A stretch of DNA of 54,423 nucleotides, taken from NCBI GenBank assembly GCA_027578815.1, contig JANBTH010000025.1, positions 1 to 54,423 of the forward strand. Direction: 5' to 3'. Shown piece after piece: positions 27,118 to 36,727 of the stretch. The notes under the pieces were generated by a model. That model was not told where the DNA came from. It saw nothing but the letters and a program-made list of their open reading frames with translations, and ran no database searches. This DNA is from Coemansia sp. RSA 1804 (taxonomy: Eukaryota; Kickxellomycota; Kickxellomycetes; Kickxellales; Kickxellaceae). Each line of letters opens with the position of its first letter. Within the stretch, counting starts at the first letter, position 1. A program made the translations under genes and the position numbers.

Positions 27118-29541
27118 ATGGGAGTTCCGGGACTAATGCGCTGGCTCCAGCAGCAGTTTCCATCAGCCTGCCAGCAACTGAGTCGGCTAGAAACAACCAG
27201 CGAAGTGCACAGACGAGCGCATTCACTGTGCATCGACCTCAACGGCACATTGCACCAGACCGCGCGGCAGAGCAACGGCGACCTGAACCTGGTATCGGAG
27301 ACGGTGGACAGGATAGTGAAGCTGATAAGACCGCAGCACAGGTTGTATTTGGCAATAGACGGGGTGCCGCCGCGGATCAAGGAGAGGCTGCAGCGGGAGC
27401 GGCGGGAGCGGTATGCGGGCCACCGATACTCGTGCGAGCGGGAGACAAAGAGGGAGTCAGAGAGGTTCAGTCTGTACGATATTACGCCGGGGACCAAGTG
27501 GATGGACGAGGTGGAAAGACATTTGCACGAGTTCATTCAGCAGCGACGGAGGTGCGGCGACGGGTGGGAGGGTCTAAGAGTGGTGGTTTCCGGGTACCGT
27601 GATCCCGGCGAGGGGGAGCAGAAGATCATGGATTACCTGCGTAGCCAGCGTGGCCAGCGTCGCGACAGCAGCGGAGGCGATCCGGAGGGTGCTCATTACG
27701 TGTGGTCGAACGATGCAGACACCGTGCTGCTGTCGCTTGGAATACATGTGCGCAACATTGTGCTGGTCAACGAGAGGTCGCTGGGCGGAGGGCTTGGGTC
27801 TCTTGTGCTGACCGACATCGATTGTCTCCGAACTGCGTTGGTTGACAGATACGGGTACTTGGGCATTGGCGCCAGCGAACGCGAAAAGACGCAAGTGGTC
27901 GACGACCTTGTGTTCATGTCGCTTTTTGCAGGCAACGATTTCCTGCCGCCCATCGCGCTGGTGGCAGGCGCTGCGGCAGACGGCGCGGGCATCGACACGC
28001 TCTGGACGATGTACTCCAGGCTTCCGGCCAACTGTCGCGGACTTTGTGACGCCCGTGGCATAAACTATAGCGCACTGGTCGGGTTGCTGCAGAAGATCGA
28101 GGAGGCGCACGAGAAAAAGGAGTTCCGCAAGTGCGTTGGTGTGACGATGCTTGGCTCCCAATTGACGGCTACGCGGGTGCGGCGGATGTGGTGGGAGCAG
28201 CAGCGGCTCGAGAGAGACCGGATGCTCGCGGCCGGGACCCGTGGCGATTGTGCGTCCGATCCCGTTGGAGAACCAAGGCCTGGCTGCTGCGCTTGCCGTA
28301 GGAGCAGGAGCAAGAAGAAGGTCAGGGTCAGACACGCCAGGTCGATATGCACCTGCGGCTGCCACCGCGCGAAATCTGCAAAGGCTGGCCAGGTTCCCTT
28401 TGTGTGGACTGGGCCGATTGCCCAGCTGGATCATCTCGGTGCAAACGGGTTTGCCGGTATTGATGTAGCGGCCCTGGATGGAGCTAGGCTTCTTGGTGGC
28501 GACGAGGTGCCCGAGTGGCATCCGACTGCCGATGACACAGATCGTCCGCAGCTGACGCTCGGCGGGCTGCCATTGCTGTGTCCCGAGCTGCTGACTGCAT
28601 TCCAGACAACGGTACTGCTGGCCAGCGGCGGGCTAGAGGTGGCAGCGGACCGTGTGGTGGTAGTGGAGGTGGCGAAAGAGAGCAAGGCCCACAGACACAT
28701 TGATGGAAACCGCGCGAGGTGGCTGCAGACCGCAGGGGCCATGCTTGGCCAGGATGTCAAGGTCTACGACTTTTCCACAAGAAGCGACACATTCGAGGCG
28801 ATGCGTAGTGGCTGGGTGCAGTGGAAGCAAGCCCAGGATCCCGCGACTCTTCCCGACGGATGCGCAGAAGTGGCGACCGTGCTGGTCGCATACGTGGAGG
28901 CAGGTTCGGGTGATCTGGTCCGTGCCGTGGGCATTCGCCTAGCTAGCGATGGCATGCGGAAACCGGAGCCGGCAACACCAGGGCCGGTTGCGCTGGTGGC
29001 AAGCAGTACTTGGGACGCCCTGCACGAGGACGGCAGAACCGAACACCAGCGCATCCAGGAGTACGCCAAATGGAAGGACGCGTTCTACCGCCAGAGCTAC
29101 GGCAGAGGTGCGCGCCAGGGCGTCGCCCGAATATGCACTTGCTATGCGGATGCGCTGGAGTGGACGGCGACGTACTACTTTACTGGCCGGGTCAGCAGCT
29201 GGCGGTTTGCGTGGCCCGAGGACATTGAGTCGTGCTTGCTCTGGGTGGCCCCCCTTGCGTCAGACCTCTCGATGCTCTTTGAGAAGAGGCAGAAGCGGGA
29301 GCAAGATTCTTTTGCGTCAGTGCTTGGAAACCACTCACTGTCGCCGCCGCTTGTGCGTGAGCACTTGGTGAGCGTCATGCCTAGGGAGTCGTGGGACCAA
29401 GCGCTTACGTCTGACGAGCGTGTGCTGGCGAGACGCTTGGCCGAGTCTGGGTTCTCTGACGATGCTCGCCAGTGGGTGCGTGCTCGGCTGCTGGCGATGC
29501 CAGGCTCCAGGGATCTGCCGGTGGTAGAGGTCTGGATATAG
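27118..29541 (+). CDS. Short XRN-family 5'-3' exoribonuclease with a Cys-rich insert
   Basis: An 807-residue single-exon protein starting MGVPGLMRWLQQQFP, the canonical XRN N-terminus. XRN nucleases degrade 5'-monophosphate RNA. Active-site acidic residues are visible: D40 (CIDLNG), D81 (AIDGV), E165 and E167 (DPGEGEQKIMDYLR), D199 and D201 (SNDADTVLLS), D274 (AGNDFLPP). The 5'-phosphate pocket K-x3-Q-x2-RR is kept at K88, Q92, R95 and R96. The CR2 end is present (LEWTATYYFTGRVSSWRFAW, VAPLASDL). Between CR1 and CR2 is an unusual Cys/basic segment (about residues 388-415, GCCACRRS and SICTCGCHR). The protein stops soon after CR2, lacking the Xrn1 PAZ/Tudor, KOW and SH3 domains and the Rat1 C-terminus. 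It is probably a third XRN paralogue, distinct from Xrn1 and Rat1. Confidence 0.85.
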   Translation: MGVPGLMRWLQQQFPSACQQLSRLETTSEVHRRAHSLCIDLNGTLHQTARQSNGDLNLVSETVDRIVKLIRPQHRLYLAIDGVPPRIKERLQRERRERYAGHRYSCERETKRESERFSLYDITPGTKWMDEVERHLHEFIQQRRRCGDGWEGLRVVVSGYRDPGEGEQKIMDYLRSQRGQRRDSSGGDPEGAHYVWSNDADTVLLSLGIHVRNIVLVNERSLGGGLGSLVLTDIDCLRTALVDRYGYLGIGASEREKTQVVDDLVFMSLFAGNDFLPPIALVAGAAADGAGIDTLWTMYSRLPANCRGLCDARGINYSALVGLLQKIEEAHEKKEFRKCVGVTMLGSQLTATRVRRMWWEQQRLERDRMLAAGTRGDCASDPVGEPRPGCCACRRSRSKKKVRVRHARSICTCGCHRAKSAKAGQVPFVWTGPIAQLDHLGANGFAGIDVAALDGARLLGGDEVPEWHPTADDTDRPQLTLGGLPLLCPELLTAFQTTVLLASGGLEVAADRVVVVEVAKESKAHRHIDGNRARWLQTAGAMLGQDVKVYDFSTRSDTFEAMRSGWVQWKQAQDPATLPDGCAEVATVLVAYVEAGSGDLVRAVGIRLASDGMRKPEPATPGPVALVASSTWDALHEDGRTEHQRIQEYAKWKDAFYRQSYGRGARQGVARICTCYADALEWTATYYFTGRVSSWRFAWPEDIESCLLWVAPLASDLSMLFEKRQKREQDSFASVLGNHSLSPPLVREHLVSVMPRESWDQALTSDERVLARRLAESGFSDDARQWVRARLLAMPGSRDLPVVEVWI

Positions 29542-29740
29542 CCGCTGCCTAGAGTTTCTTTTCTGTTGGATTATCGATCGGCTGTTTAAAAGAAGAAAGA
29601 GATGATTTGATTGACTGATTGATTCTTTCAAGGGGTGATGGATAACAAACAATTAAATAGAATGGAATATTTATAAAAAATTACATGATGGCGAGAGAAA
29701 ATAGGGTATTAATGAGAGGAAGAGGAGCGAGCTGGCCCAC

Positions 29741-30013
29741 CTAATTGCAGTCGTAGATGTGGTTGAAGAAGACGGCGGGGTTGGTGTAAAAGTTCTTGCA
29801 CTGGCTGCAGTATACGCTGTTTGACGGAACGGAGGCTGAGGCTGAGGAGACCGGCGTAGATACCACCGAGAACAACGATGCCAGCTTTGTGGTCAGCGGG
29901 TTTGGCACCCAGACTTCCTCATGGCTCTGGATGCTTGGAATAAAGCTTGACGGCGGTGGTGGCGGCGGGATGTTGAGCTTTGGAAGCACGGGTCTCTGGA
30001 TTGGTGTCGACAT
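29741..30013 (-). CDS. Small protein with a single C-terminal C2HC-type zinc-finger-like motif, 90 aa
   Basis: ATG at 30013; 90 residues. Pro-rich N-terminus (IPPPPPPSS), then a Ser/Val linker, and a C-terminal YCSQCKNFYTNPAVFFNHIY followed by DCN, giving C-x2-C-x13-H-x4-C spacing, a lone zinc-finger-like unit. No signal peptide. It sits head-to-head with the ANKRD54-like gene and tail-to-tail with the XRN-like gene. A GC level like the neighbouring real genes and an intact frame support coding. Family not recognised. Confidence 0.55.
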   Translation of the reverse strand: MSTPIQRPVLPKLNIPPPPPPSSFIPSIQSHEEVWVPNPLTTKLASLFSVVSTPVSSASASVPSNSVYCSQCKNFYTNPAVFFNHIYDCN

Positions 30014-30469
30014 GTTTGCAGTTACTCCTTCCCCTTCTTGTTACGGTATGGAGGATGGAAAAAAAGAAAAATAATACTTGTGTCAATGAATATCGAAAAT
30101 AAAGTGGGAGAGAGGAGGAGAAGGACTCGGAGAAAAAAAGAGAAAGGAGAAAGGAGAAAAATAAATGCATCATCATATTGTTTATTGCAATCGGAAACCA
30201 CAGAGATTTTTGCGTTTCGAAGCATACATGCAAAAAACAACAACACGCTGCAAAAATGAAAGGTAAAAGTGGAGAAAAATCCAACCAATCAAGACAAGGC
30301 GCAGCAGTAAGCGCTTCATTTTGAAAAGGCGAAAAAGAGGGTTAGCTGTGGAATTTCAATCGAAAAATCCTATCTTCTCTTCTTACTTTCGGGTTATTTG
30401 TTTTTGCATCTCTTTTTGGTCGATTTGCATTTAAATGTGCTAGATTACTAAAGAAAAATTAAACCAATT
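30014..30469. promoter_or_regulatory. Bidirectional promoter region
   Basis: About 450 bp between divergent starts at 30013 (-) and 30470 (+). Purine-rich on the + strand (about 30060-30170), i.e. pyrimidine-rich leader for the - strand gene. No clear TATA box next to the + strand start. Confidence 0.3.
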
Positions 30470-32161
30470 ATGGAGGTCGATGATGAAGTGGTGCTGCCTG
30501 CAACAGAGCAGGAGGCAGAGGACTACTACTACAGGGTGGAGGCGGCAGGTGAGGACAAGGAAGAGGCAATGACAACCACCACTACAACAACAACCACAAC
30601 CACGGTGACCACAACAAACAAGACAAGGGCACCGCTGGCACCAGGGTCGCCGGATCCACACGTGACGGCAAAGACAATAAGCTACTCACCGCTGGGCATG
30701 GCGCTTGCACGGCCATCGGCGTCAGTGCTGGGAGTGGAGTCGTTTCTGGGGGACTCGGACAGCATATTCCACTACCACCGGCCAACGGTTCTGTCAGCAG
30801 CACTGGAGCCGCGGATGAGCCGCGACGTGGAGCGGATCCGGACACTGACGCGGGCGCTTGGAGCGCGCAGGATGACGCATTCGGGACAGCCGGGCGGGTC
30901 GTCGGAGCACGAGCTGCGGCAGGCGGCGCTGGAACGCGTGGTGCGCAAGCTGACGCTGACGATGCGGTCGGATACGTTTGGGCGGCAGGCGATCAGCGAG
31001 CAGTACCGGATGGCGTTGGATTCGAGGAGACAGGCGAGACGCGCACGCGTGGCGGGAGCAAGGGACCCGCCTCATTCTTCGCCGCAGCAGGCGGTTACGG
31101 CGCGGATCACCGAGGATGCGGAGGACGATGAGTGGGAGTCGGCGGACGATTCGGATGCCGATGCGCAGAATGACGATGATGCGCTCACGCGTGATGCGTT
31201 GGCGCTGGTGCGGCGTGTGCATCAGCGAGCCGAACGGCGACGTGCGCGCGGAGGCGGAGTCAGCAAAGCAACAGGAGGCAGCAGTGGTGTTGGCAAGGCG
31301 GCGGGTGCGCGTGGCAAGGCGCCAGCAACAGCAGGAGGAGGAGGAGGCGTGACGGCGGCGTATGCGCGAATGCTGACGGACGAGCAGGCGACGCGGCGCA
31401 TGGTGTCTGAGCTAGGACAGGGCGACACCGATGCTGTTCTGCGGCTTCTGCGTGCCGGCGTATCAGTCAATACGCGCGACTCGGTTGGGCGCACTCCGCT
31501 TCATGTTGCCTGCGCATGCGCCAACCACGAGGCTGTGCAGTTGCTGCTGCGTATGGGAGCCGATGCCAACGCCGTTGATCGCGTTGGCAACACGCCGCTG
31601 ACGATTGCCGCTACGTCGGCGCAGGTTGATCTGGTTGTTCCGTTACTGGAAGCTGGCGCTGATCCTAAAATCGGCAAGGGGTTAGTGTCGGCGATGGCTA
31701 TGGTGCGGTCGCGGCTGCGGCTGCTGCGTGCCCACATCCGCCATGCGCGTGCTGCTGAGAAGACTGCTGCTGCGCCAACCGCTGCACGAGCACGCAGACT
31801 TCACGCTGTTGCTGTTGCGCGCCAGTGTGTGGATATCATCCACCTGCTTCGTCTTCACTCGGCCGATACGCCCGCGTCGGCGCCTGCCACCTCCAGCTCT
31901 GCTGCTGCTACTAACAGCAACACCCGCCCAGACGCTGCTGCCGCGGAGCTGGATGATCTGTCTGCGCAGCTCATGTCGATGGGGCTGAGCGCCAACGCCA
32001 ATGCAGACAAGGGCAAGCAGTCCGCTGAGCGCTCTGGCACGGGTGCTGGCTATAGCAGCGATGACGAGGACCAGTTTGACGATATGCTGGTGCGCTTCTC
32101 GCAGCTGCTAGGCGACAGCGAGGCAGACGCCAACGCCGTGCTCAACGGCAGCGCCCCATAA
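30470..32161 (+). CDS. Ankyrin-repeat protein, ANKRD54-like
   Basis: A 563-residue single-exon gene. The first 290 residues are disordered, with a Thr run (about residues 38-50), Arg-rich and acidic (DDEWESADDSDADAQNDDD) patches. Three or four ankyrin repeats cover about residues 298-410: DTDAVLRLLRAGVSVNTRD, GRTPLHVACACANHEAVQLL, VGNTPLTIAATSAQVDLVVP and a final helix-rich unit. After them comes LRLHSADTP-type sequence and an acidic/Ser tail. The order 'small repeat block, then a long basic helix (AMVRSRLRLLRAHIRHAR)' resembles ANKRD54, where it closes the repeat stack next to a nuclear-export region. Ankyrin assignment is firm, the ANKRD54 link moderate. Confidence 0.75.
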   Translation: MEVDDEVVLPATEQEAEDYYYRVEAAGEDKEEAMTTTTTTTTTTTVTTTNKTRAPLAPGSPDPHVTAKTISYSPLGMALARPSASVLGVESFLGDSDSIFHYHRPTVLSAALEPRMSRDVERIRTLTRALGARRMTHSGQPGGSSEHELRQAALERVVRKLTLTMRSDTFGRQAISEQYRMALDSRRQARRARVAGARDPPHSSPQQAVTARITEDAEDDEWESADDSDADAQNDDDALTRDALALVRRVHQRAERRRARGGGVSKATGGSSGVGKAAGARGKAPATAGGGGGVTAAYARMLTDEQATRRMVSELGQGDTDAVLRLLRAGVSVNTRDSVGRTPLHVACACANHEAVQLLLRMGADANAVDRVGNTPLTIAATSAQVDLVVPLLEAGADPKIGKGLVSAMAMVRSRLRLLRAHIRHARAAEKTAAAPTAARARRLHAVAVARQCVDIIHLLRLHSADTPASAPATSSSAAATNSNTRPDAAAAELDDLSAQLMSMGLSANANADKGKQSAERSGTGAGYSSDDEDQFDDMLVRFSQLLGDSEADANAVLNGSAP

Positions 32162-33205
32162 GCCGCCCCTTTTCCTCATGCTTCATTCCTGGCTTCTCCT
32201 TTCTTTTTCTGCACACTCCGGCATCGTCGTCCGTCATGTCCGGCCGATCCTTTCGCTCCCTGCTGCACAGAGATCTCGAATGCATGCGTGTTTGCTGCCG
32301 CTGTATCTGCGTTTATCTTGTTCTGTGTTTTCCGGCCAGATGCGCCTGCGCCACCTTCATTCCAGCTTGGCTTTGCTTTTGCTTGGCGGCCTCTTCTTCC
32401 GCCTTTCGTTTCTTTTCTTGCTGCTCGCTTACCGTTGTTCTGCCCAGTGTGGACTGGGCCCTCGCCATCGACAATGGGTGGGATCTTCCTGCCCAGACGT
32501 TGCATGCGTGGAATAAAATGTTCATTGTGCAGCGTCCATTTTCTTGCCTCTGTAATCCCCCCTTTTACCGCCTTTCTTTATTTTCTTTTTGTTGCCATTT
32601 AAGGGCTAAACGTCCTTTCACGTTATTTTCCTATTCTTTTTGCAATATTGCAAATATGCCGTTGCTAATAAAGAATATTGCAATATTTACAATTGAATGT
32701 GGCTTATTTTGCAAAATAAAAATAATAGAATCCATTTTGCGCATTCCAAACCCATCCTTGCTTTTATTCGTTCTCTGCGCTTCTTCACTGTCAGTCGTTC
32801 TAAATGTATGCGTCTTGCTTTGTTTAGCGTGGTGTCTTTCTTTTTTTTGTTATACTGTATGGTTGTTTCTCTTTCCTTGACTGAACCAATGGTATAAAAT
32901 ATCCTTGCTCAGTCTCACCATTTTTTCCTGTTTCTGCTTTTTTGTTGTTGATGTTGTACTCGTAGCCAAAACATGTTTTTTCTTTCTTCCTAAACTACCA
33001 TCTTACTATTGGATTAACGCTCTGTTCTTGTATAGACATCATTTTTGTTTTATTATAACGGTTTTCTTTAAACACAGTCAAATACCACCACATCTTGTGT
33101 TGCTTACGATTCTATTTGCACCTACTTTTATATTGCCACTACACCTCATACAAAACTGTTTAACCATCACCTCCATATAAACCTTCCATTCTTTGTTATT
33201 AGAAA
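32162..33205. other. Long T/C-rich spacer after the ankyrin gene
   Basis: About 1 kb. 32162-32520 is GC-rich and probably the 3' UTR of the ankyrin gene; a - strand Lys/Arg-rich frame there (32176-32502) is not convincing. 32520-33205 is strongly T/C-rich on the + strand. TATATAAACC-like sequence at about 33173 lies only 31 bp before the next ATG. Confidence 0.35.
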
Positions 33206-33463
33206 ATGTCGCTGATGGTGTGTAGAAAATGCCTTACTGGCTTTGAGTGCGAAGAATGGTACCATACGCATATGAAGCAGATCCACGGGGTGGATATGTA
33301 CAACTTTGCTACCTCTAACAACTCATTTTCCAGCAGACCTCTCTCGGACCACAGAGTGCTTTCTGCCACGCCTACCTCTACCAAGAGATCGCAGTTGAGA
33401 AAGAGGGATTCCATATTTCCTTCCTTTTTCAATGCCATCAAAAGACGTTTACCTTTTTATTAA
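33206..33463 (+). CDS. Small single C2H2 zinc-finger protein, 85 aa
   Basis: ATG at 33206. Residues 6-27 (CRKCLTGFECEEWYHTHMKQ, then IHG) give C-x2-C-x12-H-x4-H, a C2H2 finger with Phe at the normal core position. The rest is a Ser/Arg/Lys-rich tail ending in a basic-hydrophobic stretch (FFNAIKRRLPFY). A single finger in 85 residues with a basic tail could bind nucleic acid or protein. A TATA box 31 bp upstream implies an almost leaderless mRNA, if used. Family not recognised. Confidence 0.55.
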   Translation: MSLMVCRKCLTGFECEEWYHTHMKQIHGVDMYNFATSNNSFSSRPLSDHRVLSATPTSTKRSQLRKRDSIFPSFFNAIKRRLPFY

Positions 33464-33625
33464 CGTTTTCTTTTCTTTTCCTTTTGTTGCTGTTTTTGTC
33501 TTATTAAATAAATAAGCCCTGTTTGTTTATTATTACATGCCAGCTAAAACTGTTACTTTCTATTTAAAAATAAGAAAAACTGTCACTAGGGTAATTCAAA
33601 ACTCTTTAGTGCTATTTATTTTACT

Positions 33626-33799
33626 TTATCCTCTTTGGTTTCCATTTCTTCCGTTGTTGTTTTCATCTCTTGGTTTCTCAATATAGGCTTGCTGTCTCTG
33701 GGCTATTATATCCTTTTTCTTTTTTCCACTATTACTTTCCTCACCTTTCAATGGCTTGTAGTTTCCACCAGGAATAAAAGTAGCGTATTTAGTTGGCAT
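33626..33799 (-). CDS. Small Lys/Asn-rich protein, 57 aa, unknown
   Basis: ATG at 33799 (MPTKYATFIPGGNYKPLKGE), ending in an Asn/Gly/Arg-rich tail. The middle is Lys-rich (GKKKKDIIAQRQQ). A - strand TATA box (GAATATAAAAG, TATA at 33965) lies 166 bp upstream. An earlier ATG on the same transcript opens a 46-codon frame whose stop overlaps this ATG (ATGCCAACTAA), so it may be preceded by an overlapping upstream ORF. No known domain. Confidence 0.4.
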   Translation of the reverse strand: MPTKYATFIPGGNYKPLKGEESNSGKKKKDIIAQRQQAYIEKPRDENNNGRNGNQRG

Positions 33800-33965
33800 T
33801 ATGTAAATTTGATAATCGATAATGTAACCTTGTTCCTTGATAAAACTGTATAAGTATGGAGTTGCGGAGAAGGTTAGTGTATGCAAAAGAGTTTTGTGTT
33901 GTATGATCAATGAGTTGGGTTGAAATCATACAAAAATGGCCGGTTGCTGCCGTCCTTCTTTTATA

Positions 33966-34358
33966 TTCACACTCAATACGATAAATTCAACACCTCTCTG
34001 TTCCCTCTTTATTTCTAATTACACATTGGGTTTTTTTACTCTCTTACGCTGGTACACATTCTTATTGCTTAATAACATTATTTAATTTGACTGTCTTTTA
34101 CTGGGGAATTTTCTACTCTTATTTCACCCCCCCCAACCTTATACAGTGGGTTTTCCGAGTTAGCTCATATCCATTTTTGTACTTGTTACGTTGCTATTAC
34201 ATCATTAAACACTTACAAAAATAAATTTAATTACATTAATTAATGACGTGTGCCACATATTTGCACATTTCCTGTTAAAAACTGAAAAGGTTGAGACACG
34301 CTACCTAATTATTTATTTTATTCAATGTATAAAAATTCTTAAAACTATTAGTTCAGCC
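33966..34358. other. AT-rich spacer
   Basis: About 390 bp. No gene seen. GTATAAAAATT at about 34327 is a TATA-like element 31 bp before the ATG of the interrupted ORF. Confidence 0.3.
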
Positions 34359-34739
34359 ATGGAGGAGGGCGACTCTTAGACCCCCTCTGACCAAAAGCAG
34401 ACAAGTGCGGCATCGGTACCATGCCCATCTATCAAGAAAGCAGTAGGTGTTTACGTTAAGTCTATAAAATCGAGGAGAGTGGTCCCTGTTCATCTCGCAG
34501 CCAATGGGTACCCAGAACTGCAGTCCCAACACATCCGCACAACAAATATTGAGTACGCGTGTCTACGCGTCTACCCAGACCTGAGAGATCCATTGGCTCG
34601 CAACCAAGGTTACGAAACAAACCTCCTCTCCATGACCGGCGACCTCATCCCCCAAGCCGACCTCGTATCCGGCTATAAATACCTCAAGATATCCCGACAT
34701 CCAAGGAGCGATTTCCTCACTCCAAATCCCACAGATTAA
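34359..34739 (+). pseudogene. Interrupted 126-codon ORF with an in-frame TAG at codon 7
   Basis: ATG at 34359 reads MEEGDS and then TAG (34377-34379); the same frame then stays open for 119 codons to the TAA at 34737-34739. The translation (SIKKAVGVYVKSIKSRRVVP, later YLKISRHPRSDFLTP) is protein-like, and its base composition is clearly richer in G+C than the flanks. No ATG in this frame allows a good start after the TAG until near the end. It may be a young pseudogene, a readthrough gene, or an exon whose true start is spliced in at the TTAG acceptor that overlaps the stop. The family is not recognised. Confidence 0.45.
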
Positions 34740-34871
34740 TATTTACTTTGTTATTTATTCCTAGTTCTTATACAGCTTGTGCAAATCCCAAGTTTCTTGT
34801 TCTAGTTTCCCATCGGCAGACTGCAAATCCGTCACCCCAATGTCGAATCACTATAAAATATCTCATTCTGA

Positions 34872-35015
34872 TTAGCTGCTTTCCTTCTTCTTTCTCTCTT
34901 GCTTTTCCTTTTCCTTTTCCTTCTTTATAGCCTCTCTCGCTTGCTTGTCTTTGTCGTTTTTGCCCTTGTTTGTTTTTACCTTAGGTCCTTTAACAGTGCG
35001 CTTAAACACGGGCAT
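34872..35015 (-). CDS. Small very basic/acidic (Lys/Glu) protein, 47 aa
   Basis: ATG at 35015 (MPVFKRTVKGPKVKTNKGKN), then a continuous Lys/Glu/Arg helix (AIKKEKEKEKQERKKKESS) to the end. A textbook - strand TATA box (TATATAAATAG, at about 35136-35146) lies about 129 bp upstream. No signal or membrane segment. Could be a small nucleic-acid- or ribosome-associated protein, but low complexity prevents a family call. Confidence 0.45.
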   Translation of the reverse strand: MPVFKRTVKGPKVKTNKGKNDKDKQAREAIKKEKEKEKQERKKKESS

Positions 35016-35146
35016 TGTTTTAGTATAAGTTGCAAATAGATAGAGTACGGTGAATGTTTGGTAAGCTGTGTAATTTAGAGTGTTTAATAGCGTTTGATAG
35101 AATAAAATTCTAATGGCAATCACTGCTCAGCAACCCTATTTATATA

Positions 35147-35892
35147 CGGCTTTTCTTTTTTCTTTTACATGTAATAATATGAACATTAATTTAAAACCAG
35201 ATAATAATGTGTAACATATTATTAACAACATATAACACACAACTGCTTTATGGAATTGCTATTAACAAGCTCATATCTAATTAACATTATCTGTATGTGT
35301 ATACTATTAAAACGCGGATATTTAATAGAGGGCAGCATGTCCAGATTTCATTATTTTCATATTTGCATATCATATTAAACTGATCACGTATTAAGAATTG
35401 CAGATTGTCTCTTTTTCCGTGTATATGTGTGTATCTTGCTGACATGTATTAACAAATTAAACAAATTAAACATAATATGAGGATTAAATAATATTTGATT
35501 AAACAAATTAAACTTAATTAGTTTCTGTGCTAAAAACCCAACTTCTTTTACATTTGTTAAGGATTTGATCTGTGCATAGATGTAGGTAAGGTCCTCTACG
35601 TCTTTCCGTCATCAGACCCCGCGGGTTTTCTTTGACTCGCGGGTGCAAAATTACCAGGTTATTTGTTTCAAAATATGCTAGAACGCTGAGTTTTCTAGCT
35701 TGTCGTAAATAACTATTATAAAATGATATTGTTATTTACTCTAAAGTAAAAATAAACAACTACTCTACTTTAGCTTTTTCTTAATTAGGCCTTTTATAGC
35801 CAACCGCGTCTTGCTACTAAATGTCCTATTACCTCCGATATCTTCGTGGAAACTCTGGATCTGGTTATACTAAAATCAGACCCTGTTGCTTG
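35147..35892. other. AT-rich island, including a GC-rich hairpin and a TATA-led + strand ORF candidate
   Basis: About 750 bp. Mostly AT-rich repeat-like sequence (AAACAAATTAAAC repeats near 35450-35510). A GC-rich inverted repeat sits at 35618-35643. A + strand TATA (ATTATAAAATG, about 35715) precedes an ATG at 35821 whose frame runs antisense into the 73-aa gene and is not called. Confidence 0.35.
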
Positions 35893-36114
35893 CTACCGCC
35901 ATGCATCATATTTGACACCAGTTTTACGTTTTCTAGGTTTTTGTGGGGAAGATGTTGGTTCATCATCAATATCAGCAAAATAATTTACATCTGGGTCTAT
36001 TAGTTTAGTGTTTTTCTTGCCATCTACATGGTGACCACTTTTGGTTATATTTGTATCTGAATCTTCTGATATTTCTCCGTTGCCAACAGCTTTTTTATTA
36101 TTCTCTTTTGGCAT
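35893..36114 (-). CDS. Small charged protein with conserved leader, 73 aa, unknown
   Basis: ATG at 36114 (MPKENNKKAVGNGEISEDSD). The product is hydrophilic: Asn/Asp/Glu/Ser-rich start, VNYFADIDDEPTSSPQKP in the middle and a basic end (PRKRKTGVKYDAWR) that could be a nuclear signal. The leader (36115-36173) is homologous to that of the 74-aa gene at 18764 and of the ORF at 36925. TATA box at 36270, 156 bp upstream. Function unknown; part of the set discussed in the findings. Confidence 0.55.
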   Translation of the reverse strand: MPKENNKKAVGNGEISEDSDTNITKSGHHVDGKKNTKLIDPDVNYFADIDDEPTSSPQKPRKRKTGVKYDAWR

Positions 36115-36173
36115 TGCGTAAGCCTAACAAAAATTAATAGCCTAGATATCTAATAAATATTTGTTAATATATA
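36115..36173 (-). promoter_or_regulatory. Conserved small-gene leader, copy 2
   Basis: Read on the - strand it contains GATATCTAGGCTATTAAT and ends TTAGGCTTACGCA before ATG. It shares 12 identical core bases with copy 1 and 18 of the next 26, and about 12 of 16 upstream (AACA..A.ATTTAT). Confidence 0.6.
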
Positions 36174-36727
36174 GATAATAGCTTGTAGGTATTATTTTAT
36201 TGAGAAGGTTGCTGTATAGTGAGAAAAACTAGAATCATAAAAAAGACAGCGTCTTTGTATTTCTTTTATATTTGCATTCTTTATTGCACTCCATCACTTT
36301 ATATTGAACAGCGTAACATTCAAGCATAAATTCACCACATGTGATGTCTAGCTCTGACTGCATGTTTTTTCTACCTTCATATGTAAGTAGAAGCCCCCCA
36401 TTATCTTTTACATCCTCAATTAAAATTTATATCCGCTTTTGCCAACTTTCCGTTTATCTTTTTCATTTCTGTCATGCGGAATTTCAGTTATTGATCATGT
36501 TTTTTCCTTTTTACTATTTTCTTTCTTACAATTATATGATGGCGGCCAGCAATAAAATTTATTAAATCACAGAATTTGCATTCTTCATTATTTGCAATAA
36601 ATTAAACATTTAAATGTAAATGACTCTAAAATTGTTTGTTTATAAGTTAGAAGACTAATTGTATTATTAAACACCAAAAACTATTTTAATTTAATAGAAA
36701 CTAATAGTTCTATAAAAACAGTTAAAG

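Noticed and set aside
32176..32525. - strand Lys/Arg/Gln-rich frames after the ankyrin gene, reminiscent of small basic RNA-binding proteins.
   Set aside because: Two overlapping frames look equally 'basic', the region is simply C/T-rich on the other strand and is better explained as the 3' UTR of the ankyrin gene; no promoter on the - strand.
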